From contig NZ_DGLD01000023.1 of assembly GCF_002387245.1 (NCBI RefSeq), forward strand, positions 1 through 59,106: a stretch of DNA of 59,106 nucleotides, in the 5' to 3' direction. The position numbers were made by a program, and so were the translations under genes. The notes under the pieces were generated by a model. The model searched no databases, was not told the DNA's origin, and saw only the letters and a list, made by a program, of their open reading frames with translations. Source of the DNA: Brevundimonas sp. UBA4553 (GTDB lineage: Bacteria; Pseudomonadota; Alphaproteobacteria; Caulobacterales; Caulobacteraceae). Each line of letters begins with the position of its first letter. Position 1 is the stretch's first letter. Below, piece after piece: positions 1 to 9,046 of this stretch.

Positions 1-74
1 CCTCTCCCCTCGGCTCCACCAGGGCGGTTTCCAAGCAATTCGGCGACAGCGATGAGGCGGTGCGCGCCCGCGCG

Positions 75-1097
75 TCAGTTCTCGCGGTAGAAGTTGCAGT
101 ACCAGTCGACGAAATGGCCGACGCCCTCTTCGACGGGGGTCGAGGGGGCGTAGTCGAGGGCGGTCAGGGTGTCGGCGACGTCGGCCTCGGTATTGGCCAC
201 GTCGCCGTCTTGCATGGGCATGAGGTTTAGTTTCGCCTTGCGACCCAGTTTTTCCTCCAGCACCTCGATGTAGCGCATCAGGGCGACCGGACGGCCGGCG
301 CCCAGGTTGAGGATGCGCCAGGGGGCGACGCCGCTGGTGGCGGGGTTGGGGGCCTTGGCGTCCCAGGTCGGGTCGATCGCGGCGGGGCGGTCCAGCGCCG
401 CGACCACGCCGGTGACGATGTCGTCGACATAGGTGAAGTCGCGCGACATCCTGCCTTCACCGTAAACGTCGATGGGCTCGTCCTTGAGGATGGCGCGGGT
501 GAATTTGAACAGGGCCATGTCCGGGCGGCCCCACGGTCCATAGACGGTAAAGAAGCGCAGCCCCGTGGCCGGGAAACCGAACAGGTGGGCGTAGGAGTGG
601 GCCATGGCCTCATTGGCCAGCTTGGTCGCCGCATAGACGGTCAGCGGATGGTCGGCGGGGTCGCGCACCGAAAACGGCAGAGCGGCGTTGGCGCCGAAGA
701 CCGAGCTGGTTGAGGCGAAGACGAGGTTGGTCGCCTTCACCGCGCGGCACCCCTCGAGGATGCTGAGGAAGCCGACGACGTTGGAATCCACATAGGTCTC
801 GGGCGCTTCGAGGCTGTAGCGAACCCCGGCCTGGGCGGCGAGGTGGACGACGCGGCGCGGTTGGCGCTCGGCGAACAGGGCGGCGACGCCGGTGCGGTCG
901 GCCAGGTCGAGCGTGTGGTGACGATAGGCGGGGTAGGCCTGAAGCTGGGCCAGACGGGCGTGCTTGAGCGCCGGGTCGTAATAGGCGTTGAGGTTGTCCA
1001 GACCGATGACCGTCTCGCCGCGCTCCAGCAACCGCCGGGCGGTGTGGAAGCCGATGAAGCCGGCGGAGCCGGTGACGAGAACGGGATCGTGGGACAT
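75..1097 (-). CDS. NAD-dependent sugar-nucleotide epimerase, UDP-glucuronate 4-epimerase-like
   Basis: A 340-residue extended short-chain dehydrogenase/epimerase. The Rossmann motif GSAGFIGFH lies at residues 10-18, and the catalytic YAATK (Tyr155, Lys159) follows a Ser-rich strand near residue 130. The stretch RFFTVYGPWGRPDMA near residues 181-195 is typical of the CapI/LspL group, which converts UDP-glucuronate to UDP-galacturonate for capsule or lipopolysaccharide. The length is normal for the family. It lies 46 bases downstream of the M28 peptidase on the same strand, so it may be co-transcribed, though no functional link is obvious. The 74 bases beyond its stop codon hold nothing I can identify. 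The exact sugar substrate is inferred from family resemblance. Confidence 0.88.
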   Translation of the reverse strand: MSHDPVLVTGSAGFIGFHTARRLLERGETVIGLDNLNAYYDPALKHARLAQLQAYPAYRHHTLDLADRTGVAALFAERQPRRVVHLAAQAGVRYSLEAPETYVDSNVVGFLSILEGCRAVKATNLVFASTSSVFGANAALPFSVRDPADHPLTVYAATKLANEAMAHSYAHLFGFPATGLRFFTVYGPWGRPDMALFKFTRAILKDEPIDVYGEGRMSRDFTYVDDIVTGVVAALDRPAAIDPTWDAKAPNPATSGVAPWRILNLGAGRPVALMRYIEVLEEKLGRKAKLNLMPMQDGDVANTEADVADTLTALDYAPSTPVEEGVGHFVDWYCNFYREN

Positions 1098-1143
1098 GGG
1101 GCTGCGATAGACGGTTGGACGCGGTTTCGCCAGCGGGCGGCGT

Positions 1144-3030
1144 TTACGGCAGGGCCTCGGCCACGGCGGGGGTCGGCTCGGCGAAGCGGGCGGCGAGGCT
1201 GAAACCGCAGGCTAGAACCAGACAGGCGGCGGCGCCGATCAGCACGGGACGGACGGCGCCGACCGGCGGGCTGAGCGGACGCAGGAAGAGCAGGGCGAGC
1301 AGGCCGATCAGGGCCAGGGCGCCGGGCAGGTCCATGCCGATGCCGAGGAAGACGAAATGGCCCAGACCCATCAGCCAGGCGCCGCCGAGAACGCCTGCGA
1401 CGGCGGACGGGATCAGGCCGGCGGGACGCGTCAGGCCGGGGCTGATCAGGGCCGCGAGGGCGGCGGCGATCGCGGCCAGCAGGGCGGGCCAGACGAACAG
1501 CAGGGCGGCTTCGGGCGCGGCGCCCTGGACGATGCAGCCAAATAGGAAGACGAGGGCGATGAGGCCCACCCAGCCGCCCCAGGTCGAGGTCGGCGCCTTG
1601 ACCGGCCACAGCGACAGGGCGGCGGCGATGACGCCTGCGCCGAGCAGGACGGGGCTGAAGCCGCCGACCAGCAGGACCAGAGCGGTCAGGGCAGCGGTGA
1701 TCCCGGCCACCGTGCGCGGTCGAGACCGGCGCGCTCCCGTCAGGAACAGCAGGGCCAGGGCTAGGATGGTCAGGACGGCGCCCGCCTCCATCCAGGGCAG
1801 GCGGCGCAGCAGGACGTAGTAGGTTTCGGATGAGGCGGCGCGGCTCGACATGGGCCCGGCCAGCAGACGCACCGCCTGGGCCAGCACCAGTCCGGCGGAG
1901 AGAAACCACAGGCCGTCCAGCAGGCCGCGACCGACCTGTCCGGCGCTCAGACCCGTCGCGCGACGCGCGCGCCAGGCGGCGAAACCGCCGAGCAGGGCGG
2001 TCAGGCCGAGCAGCACCCAGCCCGTCGCCGCCGAATGGCTGAGCATCAGGCGGCCGAAGACGTCGGCATAGACGGTGTTCGGCCCCTTGGCGGGTAGGGC
2101 GGGGGCGCGCAGCAGGGCGTCGGCGGCTTCCAGCGCTTGGGAGCCGAGGTGCTGCAATCCGCCCTTGTCGAGATTTTCGGGGGTGGCGTCGGCGGAATGA
2201 TACTGGGCCGGACGGCCGATGAAGGCGAAGTTCAGCCCACCGACGCCCCGATCCTTGGGGATGGTGAAGTCGGTGCCGTTGGGCATCTGCTCGTACATGA
2301 AGACGGCCAGCGAGGTGGCGGTGGTCCCACCGTCGGCGCGCATGGCCGCGCGGCGGAACAGGTCGACGGTCGGGCCGGCCTCGCGTCCGGTCTCGAACAT
2401 GGCGGCGCGGCCGCCGCCGCCGCGCGCCTCCAGATTGACCACGGCGCCGATGCGGTCGCGCAGTGGATGCCCGCCGAAGAAAATGCGGGCGCCGTCCAGG
2501 TTCAGCTCCTCCGCATCGGTCAGCAGAACCACCAGATCGCGTTCGATCGGCCCACGAGCCTTGATGGCGCGGACGGCCTCCAGAATGGCGCCGACCCCGG
2601 TGGAATCGTCAGCCGCGCCGGGCGACCCGACCACGGTGTCGTAGTGGGCCATCAGCATGACGGCGGGCTGGCTGCGGTCCTTGCCGGGCAAGACGCCGAC
2701 CAGATTGATCGCCTGATTGTTCGCCGCGTCGGGATCGCCACCCGCCTTTTTCAGGCGCTGGATCGAACCGGGCGACAGCGGCCCGGTCTGTTCCTGCGGC
2801 GACAGTCCGAGTTGGGTCATGCGGGCGGTCAGATAGGTGCGGACCCGGGCGTGTTCGGTCGAGCCGACGGGATGCGGGGCGCGGGCGATCTGCTCGACGT
2901 CGGTCATGGCGCGCGCGGCCGAGAAGGCGGCGGCGGGGGCCTCGAGGGGACGGGGCTTGGGGACCTGGGTGGTCAGGACCGCCAGCGCGAAGGCGAGCGT
3001 CAGCGTTCCGAACAGCAGGGCCAGCCGCAT
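1144..3030 (-). CDS. M28-family metallopeptidase with multi-pass membrane C-terminus
   Basis: About 628 residues. An N-terminal signal or anchor segment (residues 1-22) is followed by an M28 zinc peptidase domain. Likely metal ligands are His129 and Asp131 in AHYD, Asp141/142 in the ADDS motif, the Glu174-Glu175 pair, Glu201 and a late His in YHSAD near residue 290. The second half is a series of hydrophobic segments (roughly eight), so the protein is membrane-bound with the peptidase domain probably in the periplasm, resembling the layout of eukaryotic ERMP1/Fxna peptidases. I chose the ATG at 3030 because a strong GGGAGGATC ribosome site precedes it; the frame is open further upstream but without support. 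It follows the TonB receptor on the same strand, which would suit peptide uptake and digestion (inference). Confidence 0.87.
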   Translation of the reverse strand: MRLALLFGTLTLAFALAVLTTQVPKPRPLEAPAAAFSAARAMTDVEQIARAPHPVGSTEHARVRTYLTARMTQLGLSPQEQTGPLSPGSIQRLKKAGGDPDAANNQAINLVGVLPGKDRSQPAVMLMAHYDTVVGSPGAADDSTGVGAILEAVRAIKARGPIERDLVVLLTDAEELNLDGARIFFGGHPLRDRIGAVVNLEARGGGGRAAMFETGREAGPTVDLFRRAAMRADGGTTATSLAVFMYEQMPNGTDFTIPKDRGVGGLNFAFIGRPAQYHSADATPENLDKGGLQHLGSQALEAADALLRAPALPAKGPNTVYADVFGRLMLSHSAATGWVLLGLTALLGGFAAWRARRATGLSAGQVGRGLLDGLWFLSAGLVLAQAVRLLAGPMSSRAASSETYYVLLRRLPWMEAGAVLTILALALLFLTGARRSRPRTVAGITAALTALVLLVGGFSPVLLGAGVIAAALSLWPVKAPTSTWGGWVGLIALVFLFGCIVQGAAPEAALLFVWPALLAAIAAALAALISPGLTRPAGLIPSAVAGVLGGAWLMGLGHFVFLGIGMDLPGALALIGLLALLFLRPLSPPVGAVRPVLIGAAACLVLACGFSLAARFAEPTPAVAEALP

Positions 3031-3088
3031 GTGAAAGATCCTCCCCGATCCGGGAGGCAGTAGGGGGGCACAGCGCCCGGATGGCAAG

Positions 3089-3120
3089 AGGGCGGCGGCA
3101 GGTCTCCCCGCCGCCGCCCT
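3089..3120 (-). terminator. GC-rich hairpin after the TonB receptor gene
   Basis: An 11-bp perfect stem (arms 3089-3099 and 3110-3120) with a 10-base loop follows the stop codon of the receptor gene. The tail is poor in U, so it may be a weak or processing hairpin rather than a full terminator. Confidence 0.5.
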
Positions 3121-3143
3121 CCGATGCCGTCGGCCGTGAAGGC

Positions 3144-5381
3144 TTAGAAGCGCTTCGACAGCTCCACGCCGTACATGCGCGGCTCGTTGACGAAGGCCGT
3201 CAGGTTGTTGAAGTCGATGGCGCCGATGACATTGGCCTCGTCCGTGATGTTGCGGACATAGGCGGCGGCTTCCAGGCCGCGGTTCAGGTCGCGCCAGCCC
3301 GCCCGCAGGCCGCCCTCGAACGCCGTGTCCTGCATGAACTCGACCGATTCATAGAGGAAGAGGTTGAAGTCCTTCTGCATGACCCAGTCGGTCGAGGCGA
3401 ACAGCTCCTGGGCGTCGCCGATGGGGCGGACGTAGGAGAGGGTCAGGTTGGCTGTGTATTCGGGCGCCTGGGGGAAGGGGTTGCCGTCCACGTTGGCGCG
3501 GCGGGCCGTGCCGACCATGACGGTCGGATCGGTGACGGTGCAGTTGGCGCCGCAGACGGCGACCAGAAGGTTGCTGTCCTTGATCTCCGTGTGGTTCCAG
3601 GCGAAGCCGGCGGCCAGGCTGAAGCCCGCGCCGAGATAGACGTCGCCGTCCAGTTCCACGCCGTAGCCTTCGCCCTTGTCGGCGTTGATCAGACGGTTGG
3701 AGTTGTCGGCGCCGCCGATGGCGGTGAACTGCATGTCGCTGACTTCATACAGGTAGGCCGTTGCGTTCAGGCGCGCACGACCGTTCCACAGGCGCGACTT
3801 GAGGCCGGCCTCGTAGGACATGACGGTCTCGGAATCGGCGGTGGTCAGGACCGGCAGGTTGCGGCCCTGGATCGACGGACCGCGATAGCCCTTGGCCACG
3901 CGGGCGAAGAGGTTGAGGCTGTCGTTGACCTCATAGAGGGCGCTGACGTCCCAGCTGACCTGTTCGTCGCCGACCGAGACCTGACCCTGGGCGTTGGCCG
4001 GCGTGCCGATGACCACCCGACCCTGATAGTCGCGGCTGTCGTCGGTGTAGCGCACGCCGCCGGTCACCTTGAAGGCGTCGGTGACCTGATAGTTGGCCTG
4101 ACCGAAGACGGACCACGAATCCGACTTCTGGGTGATGTCGGTCGCCTTGGTCGGGATCAGACCGCCCACGCCGTCGAAGGTGCCGGACACCAGGTTGATG
4201 CGCTCGTCCCAATAGAAGGCGCCGACCTGCCAAGCGAGGCGGTTGTCGCCGTTCGAGGACAGGCGCAGTTCATAGGTGTTCTGCTTCAGATCGCTGGACA
4301 GGGTGCCGCTTTCCGAACGGAAGGGGATGGCGCCGCTGTTGACGGGATCGTTCAGCACGCCGCCGTCGATGTCGCCGTCGCCCTGGCTGGAGCCCTGGTA
4401 GGCGCCGACCACGCCGGTCAGGGTGGCGGGACCGAAGTCGTAGGCCACCTGCAGCGACTGAGAGGTGGTCTGCTGCTTCTGGAAGTTGTTGCGGCCGCCG
4501 TCGTAATAGACCGTGTCGCGGTCGAAGCGGTCGTTCAGCTTGTTCGAGCCCTTGGTCAGGACGTTGGCGCGGTTCATCGTGCCGGTGCCCTCGTAGTCGC
4601 GGGCCTGCAGGGTCAGCAGGGTCGACAGGCGCTCGGTGGGGGTCCAGGCGACGTGGACGCGGCCGGCGATGTCGTCGAAGTTGCCGAGGTCCTTGCCGTC
4701 CGTCTTGGCGAAGGGCGCGTCATAGGCGTTGTTGACGTAGTCGTCGCGGTGGTTCCACAGGCCGGAGACGCGCATCGACAGGGTTTCGGTCAGCGGCATG
4801 GTCACGCCGCCCTCGGCGCGGCTGGAGCCGTAGTTGCCATAGGTCAGCGAGCCGAAACCGCTGAAGTCCTGGCCAGGCTTAGTGGTGTCGATCTTGATCA
4901 CGCCGGCTGGGGTGTTACGGCCGAACAGGGTGCCCTGCGGGCCGCGCAGCACTTCAAGCTGCTTCACGTCGAACAGGGGGAAGCCCTTCAGATAGACGCT
5001 TTCCAGAACAATCTCGTCCATCACCACCGACACCGGCTGCGACGCGGTGAAGTCGAAGTCCACGTTGCCGAGGCCGCGGATGTAGAAGCGCGGGGCGTAG
5101 CGGCCGTTCGAGCTTTCGACCTGCAGGCTGGGGACGCGGCCCGACAGGCTAAGGATGTCGGCGCCGCCAGCCGAGATGGCGGTCAGGGTCTCGGGGCTCA
5201 TCGCCGTGACGGCGAAGGGAACGTCGCGAATGTTCTCGCTGCGGCGCTGGGCGGTGACGACGATTTCGTCGACGCTGACCGCCTGCTCGGCGGCGTCAGC
5301 GGTCTGGGCCATGGCGGGCACGGCGACAAGCAGGGCCAGGCCGCTGGCGGTGGCGGCGAGGGCGGTAAGGCGAGGGGACAT
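3144..5381 (-). CDS. TonB-dependent outer-membrane receptor
   Basis: A 745-residue receptor with a Sec signal peptide ending at AMAQ (about residue 26) and a TonB box (DEIVVTAQRR) right after it. A plug domain follows (VLRGPQGTLFGRNTPAGVI near residues 150-170), then a long beta-barrel ending in the outer-membrane sorting signal KRF. It imports a ligand through the outer membrane using TonB/ExbBD energy. No ligand-specific neighbour such as a siderophore gene is present. The downstream M28 peptidase weakly suggests a peptide or complex organic substrate. The 250 bases upstream separate it from a divergent phosphoesterase gene and should hold both promoters. Confidence 0.93.
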   Translation of the reverse strand: MSPRLTALAATASGLALLVAVPAMAQTADAAEQAVSVDEIVVTAQRRSENIRDVPFAVTAMSPETLTAISAGGADILSLSGRVPSLQVESSNGRYAPRFYIRGLGNVDFDFTASQPVSVVMDEIVLESVYLKGFPLFDVKQLEVLRGPQGTLFGRNTPAGVIKIDTTKPGQDFSGFGSLTYGNYGSSRAEGGVTMPLTETLSMRVSGLWNHRDDYVNNAYDAPFAKTDGKDLGNFDDIAGRVHVAWTPTERLSTLLTLQARDYEGTGTMNRANVLTKGSNKLNDRFDRDTVYYDGGRNNFQKQQTTSQSLQVAYDFGPATLTGVVGAYQGSSQGDGDIDGGVLNDPVNSGAIPFRSESGTLSSDLKQNTYELRLSSNGDNRLAWQVGAFYWDERINLVSGTFDGVGGLIPTKATDITQKSDSWSVFGQANYQVTDAFKVTGGVRYTDDSRDYQGRVVIGTPANAQGQVSVGDEQVSWDVSALYEVNDSLNLFARVAKGYRGPSIQGRNLPVLTTADSETVMSYEAGLKSRLWNGRARLNATAYLYEVSDMQFTAIGGADNSNRLINADKGEGYGVELDGDVYLGAGFSLAAGFAWNHTEIKDSNLLVAVCGANCTVTDPTVMVGTARRANVDGNPFPQAPEYTANLTLSYVRPIGDAQELFASTDWVMQKDFNLFLYESVEFMQDTAFEGGLRAGWRDLNRGLEAAAYVRNITDEANVIGAIDFNNLTAFVNEPRMYGVELSKRF

Positions 5382-5631
5382 GGGGGAGGGTCCTCATTGA
5401 AACTGGCGAGGGCCTAGGTCCACGGCGCCGCTTTTTCCAGCCTCGACGAGGCTTGGCCGATGAAGCTTTCGCGACACGGACACGGTCGGCGAAAACTCGC
5501 GCAGGGAAGCCGGTTTGACGGCCGTCGTGCTATTGTGCGGCGCAATGTCTCATGCGAAACGGCGGGGCTGCGCCGCCTGTTTTCGGTGAGATGTCCCTGA
5601 ACGCGCCGGGCGCGATACACAGGGACGCCCC

Positions 5632-7005
5632 ATGACGATCACCCCTCTCCATCGCCGCCGTCTGTTCCAGCTGTTGACCGCCGCCGCCGTCACGCCCGGC
5701 CTGGCCGCCCTGGTCCCGGCGCCGGAGGCGGGCGTTCTGGGTCGGGTGCTGGCCATGTCTGACCTGCACTCCGCCTATGAGCGGACCGGCCAGCTGCTCG
5801 CAGCGCTGGAGGCGGAGATCACCGGGGTCGAGGCGCCGCATCTGATCGTGATCGACGGCGACATCTTCGAACACGGCAACGTCGTGTCGGTGCGTTCGGC
5901 AGGCGCGATCGACTGGGCATTCCTGGGCGAGTTGCCCAGGCTGGCGCCGACGGTGGTCAATCTGGGCAACCACGACAACGATCTGACACCGGACCTGCAC
6001 GAGGTGGTGGCGCGGATGCGATCATTGGGCATCCTGGTGATCAGCAACATCGTCGACGCCCGAACGGGCCAGCCCTACGCCGAGTCCGCCGTGACCGTGC
6101 CGCTGGGACAGCGCTCGCTGCGCGTCGTGGGGGCGGGGACGAACGCGCTGAACACCTATCCCAAGGCCAGCCGCGACTGGCTGTCGATCCCAGAGCCCGG
6201 AGCCTGGGCGCAGGCGAACCTGAGCCGCCTTCTGGACGGCGCCGACCTGATGCTGGTGGTGAGCCATGCGGGGGTGGCCGGGGATCGCGACATCCTGCCC
6301 CTTTTGCCCGACGGCGCCCTGATGATCGGCGGGCACAACCATCTGCTGTTCCAGCATGAGCAGGGCCGCAGCGCCTACGCCCACACCGGTTCATGGAGCA
6401 ACGCCTATACGACCGCGACCCTGTTCGACGACGGGCGGATCACCGTCGGGTCGACAGCGGTGGACCGCGCCGCCGCGCCGTCGCCGCGCCTGGCGGATCT
6501 GATCGAAACGACTCTGGCCGCCCATCTTACGGACGATGAGAAGCGGGTTCTGGGCGTCAGCCCGCGCGCCCTGACGCTGGGCGAGACCGGCCGGGCGGTC
6601 GCGGCCGTCATGGCCAAGGCGGCGGGCGTCGACGCCGGTTTCATCGGCCACACGACCATGGGCACCGGTTTGCCGGCAGGCCCGGTGACGCGCTACGCCT
6701 TCGACGCAGTGGTGCGGTTCGATGGCAAGCTGATGGTGACGGAGGTTTCGCCCGAGCGGCTGGCGGGCATCATGGCGCGCGCCAATCAGGACCGGCCCAT
6801 GCCTCTGGCCGAGCGCAGCGGCGACTTCCTCTATGGTGCAGCGAACGATCCTTCCGACGACGCCGTGGTGCGTCTGGTCACGACCGACTGGTGCGCCCTG
6901 AACCAAGCCGAGTATTTCGGCGCGACCGACCTCGTCTTCAGCGAGGTTCCCGGGTTGCGGGTCAAGACGACCGCCGCCGCAGGCCTGCTAGGCGGCGCGA
7001 CTTAG
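5632..7005 (+). CDS. Exported metallophosphatase, 5'-nucleotidase (UshA)-like
   Basis: 457 residues. The N-terminus (HRRRLFQLL followed by an Ala-rich stretch) looks like a twin-arginine or Sec signal peptide. The calcineurin-like metal sites can all be seen: SDLHS near residue 43, DGDIFEHG near residue 80, GNHDND near residue 112, a later SHAG, and GHNH near residue 225. The C-terminal third (from about residue 300) matches the 5'-nucleotidase substrate-binding domain. It likely removes phosphate from nucleotides or related esters in the periplasm. Its 3' end overlaps the convergent cheR gene by 18 bases. ATG 5632 is preceded by AGGGA at suitable spacing. Confidence 0.85.
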   Translation: MTITPLHRRRLFQLLTAAAVTPGLAALVPAPEAGVLGRVLAMSDLHSAYERTGQLLAALEAEITGVEAPHLIVIDGDIFEHGNVVSVRSAGAIDWAFLGELPRLAPTVVNLGNHDNDLTPDLHEVVARMRSLGILVISNIVDARTGQPYAESAVTVPLGQRSLRVVGAGTNALNTYPKASRDWLSIPEPGAWAQANLSRLLDGADLMLVVSHAGVAGDRDILPLLPDGALMIGGHNHLLFQHEQGRSAYAHTGSWSNAYTTATLFDDGRITVGSTAVDRAAAPSPRLADLIETTLAAHLTDDEKRVLGVSPRALTLGETGRAVAAVMAKAAGVDAGFIGHTTMGTGLPAGPVTRYAFDAVVRFDGKLMVTEVSPERLAGIMARANQDRPMPLAERSGDFLYGAANDPSDDAVVRLVTTDWCALNQAEYFGATDLVFSEVPGLRVKTTAAAGLLGGAT

Positions 7006-7803
7006 GGCCGATGGAGCCTTCACATAAAGCCCCTTGCGACCGGCGACGGGCCGGAAGGCGACGCTGTCGCTGTCAGGTCGTTCGTCGAGGCCGAGGAAGA
7101 GGCAGCCGTCGTCCACCAGCCGACGCTCCAGCCGGTCCAGCACCTGGGCGCGGCGCGCGGGCTCCAGATCGCTCAGCACGTGGCGGCAGAAGATGACGTC
7201 GAACTGGCGATCGTCGGCCGGCTCATCGAGCAGATTGGCGCGTTCGAACTTCACCGTGCTGCGCAGTTCCGGGCGGGCGCGCCACTGTTCGTCGGCCTGT
7301 TCAAACCAGCGCAGCATGCTGCGGGCCGACAGGCCCCGTTGAATCTCGAACGAGGTGTAAAGGCCGGCTTGAGCCTTCTCGATCGACTGGCGCGACAGGT
7401 CCGTGGCGACGATCTCGACGTCGGCGCTGTTCTCCAGCGCGGCGATGGCCAGGGAATAGGCCTCCTGTCCGGTCGATGCGCCGGCGGACCACAGACGGAC
7501 CTTGCCGCCAGGACGGGCGGCGGTGAGGGCGGGCATCAGCTCACGGGCGAAGACGTCAAAGACTGCACGGTCGCGGCGGAACCAGGTCTCGCTGTTCAGC
7601 AGGGCCTCGATCACCGACCAGCCGAGCGAAGCGACCGGCTTGTTCCACAGGCTGGCCAGCATGGCTTCGACGTTGTGATAGCCCTCGCGGCGCGCCACGG
7701 GTCCCAGTCGGTGTTCGGCCAGGTGCATCCGATCCCGCGTCAGCCGGAAGCCGGCGCGGGTCGCCAGCAAGGTCTGAAGGCGATCGAAATCCTCCGGCGT
7801 CAT
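6988..7803 (-). CDS. cheR: CheR-type chemotaxis methyltransferase
   Basis: About 271 residues. The N-terminal helical CheR domain includes NSETWFRRD, corresponding to the conserved NETxFFRD segment. The SAM-binding loop GASTGQEAYSLA is intact, and IFCRHVL lies in the later catalytic core. The family methylates glutamates of chemoreceptors using S-adenosylmethionine. The start at 7803 makes an ATGA four-base overlap with the upstream cheY gene; the open frame extends further but inside cheY. No receptor, cheA, cheW or cheB gene is in the window, so this is an orphan cheR that sits with chpT rather than in a chemotaxis operon. Confidence 0.9.
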   Translation of the reverse strand: MTPEDFDRLQTLLATRAGFRLTRDRMHLAEHRLGPVARREGYHNVEAMLASLWNKPVASLGWSVIEALLNSETWFRRDRAVFDVFARELMPALTAARPGGKVRLWSAGASTGQEAYSLAIAALENSADVEIVATDLSRQSIEKAQAGLYTSFEIQRGLSARSMLRWFEQADEQWRARPELRSTVKFERANLLDEPADDRQFDVIFCRHVLSDLEPARRAQVLDRLERRLVDDGCLFLGLDERPDSDSVAFRPVAGRKGLYVKAPSALSRAA

Positions 7804-8183
7804 GACGGTGACTGAACAGCTCCCACTTCGGCGAGTTTGGAATAGAGGATCTCGCCGTCGAAGGGCTTCATAACATAATCGTCGGCTCCTGCGGACAGGG
7901 CTTCTGCAATCCGGTCGGCGCGGGTCTCGATCGTGCAGAACAACACCTTGGGCGTCCGCCCGCCTGGCAACTCCCGTAGTCGTCGCAGGAAGGTCAGGCC
8001 GTCCATCACCGGCATCTGCCAATCCAGAAGCACCACATAGGGCATGGCGCCCATGCAGTAGGTCAGGGCCTCGACGCCGTCGGCCGCCTCATCCACTTCA
8101 AAGCCGAGAGCCTCGACGATGCGACGCGCGACCTTGCGGATGATCCGGCTGTCATCGACGATCAAACAGGTCTTGGGGTCCAA
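7800..8183 (-). CDS. Single-domain CheY-like response regulator
   Basis: 127 residues forming one receiver domain and no output domain. The acidic pair is Asp10-Asp11 and the phosphoacceptor is Asp54 in LLDWQMPVMDG. The switch Thr lies in LFCTIET near residue 84, and the conserved Lys in YVMKPF near residue 106. It is translationally coupled to cheR (ATGA overlap) and lies 87 bases downstream of chpT. A single-domain receiver beside ChpT could be a phosphate partner or sink in that pathway, or a motor-binding CheY; the sequence does not decide between these. Confidence 0.9.
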   Translation of the reverse strand: MDPKTCLIVDDSRIIRKVARRIVEALGFEVDEAADGVEALTYCMGAMPYVVLLDWQMPVMDGLTFLRRLRELPGGRTPKVLFCTIETRADRIAEALSAGADDYVMKPFDGEILYSKLAEVGAVQSPS

Positions 8184-8270
8184 CGGCTCTATCCGGTTGC
8201 GCGCGAAGCAGAAGCGCGCCTCGCATCATGATCGTTCCTGGGGGTTAACGGACGATGGGCGCCGTTGAAA

Positions 8271-8957
8271 TCAGGCCCCGGTCCGGGCGATCAGACCGAC
8301 CCGGCCCTCGTCGCTGGCGACATCCAGGCGCCCGCCCGTGTCGTTGACCGCCAGCCACAGCCAGTAGGGCTGGATCCATTGGCCGGCTAGACCTTCGGTT
8401 AGCCGTTCGCCTTTCAGGCCGATCAGGGCTTCGGGCTTGAGTCTGGCGCGAGCGCCTTCAGCCGACCCGATCAGCAGCAGGCGGTCGCCCTCCCGTCGCG
8501 CAGTGATGGTGGCGACCCCGCCCGTCGGAAGAGCGCTCAGGGTCATCCAGGCCAGGTTGATCAGGATGCGGGACTGGGCCTTAGTGAAGGACTCGCCGTC
8601 CGCAATGCGCCAGTCCAGGGTCGCGCGCCCGCCCTCAGACAGGCCGGCGACCAGACCGCGCAACTCGGCCGACGCGAACTGCTCGCTGGTCGTGGCGGCT
8701 CCGAAGGCGACGCGGGCGAAGTGGACGTGGGCCACCATCTTCTTCGCGCTCTGACGGATCAGGTTCATGGCGTCGTCGCGCATGTCCTGGGCGGTTGGAT
8801 CCTCCAGCAGGTCCAGGCCTGACATAATGGCGCCCGCCGGGCTGATGAAATCGTGGCACAGCTTGCCTGCGATGAAGGCGGCCAGTTCGGCGCCGTCGAT
8901 GGGCAGGTCGGCAGCGGCGAGTTCAGCCGAGGGCGAGGAAGGGTCAGGGAAGGTCAT
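8271..8957 (-). CDS. chpT: ChpT histidine phosphotransferase
   Basis: 228 residues. The dimerisation helix carries GKLCHDFISPAGAIMSGLDL with the phosphoacceptor His35. The second half resembles a degenerate GHKL fold that lacks ATP-binding motifs, as expected for ChpT. In Caulobacter ChpT passes phosphate from the hybrid kinase CckA to CtrA and CpdR, controlling cell-cycle progression and polar development; that role is carried over by homology. It is transcribed toward a CheY-like receiver and cheR. The N-terminal 20 residues are variable, so the exact start is slightly uncertain. Confidence 0.92.
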   Translation of the reverse strand: MTFPDPSSPSAELAAADLPIDGAELAAFIAGKLCHDFISPAGAIMSGLDLLEDPTAQDMRDDAMNLIRQSAKKMVAHVHFARVAFGAATTSEQFASAELRGLVAGLSEGGRATLDWRIADGESFTKAQSRILINLAWMTLSALPTGGVATITARREGDRLLLIGSAEGARARLKPEALIGLKGERLTEGLAGQWIQPYWLWLAVNDTGGRLDVASDEGRVGLIARTGA

Positions 8958-9046
8958 CGTTCGGGCGGTCTGCTGGCGGGAATGGTCAAGGCTGACCTGA
9001 TTTGCCGGTTCATGAAACCGCGCGCTTGGGCTATCGAAGCGATGAC

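Noticed and set aside
1..74. End of a further gene at the left edge
   Set aside because: No frame gives a recognisable C-terminus in 74 bases.
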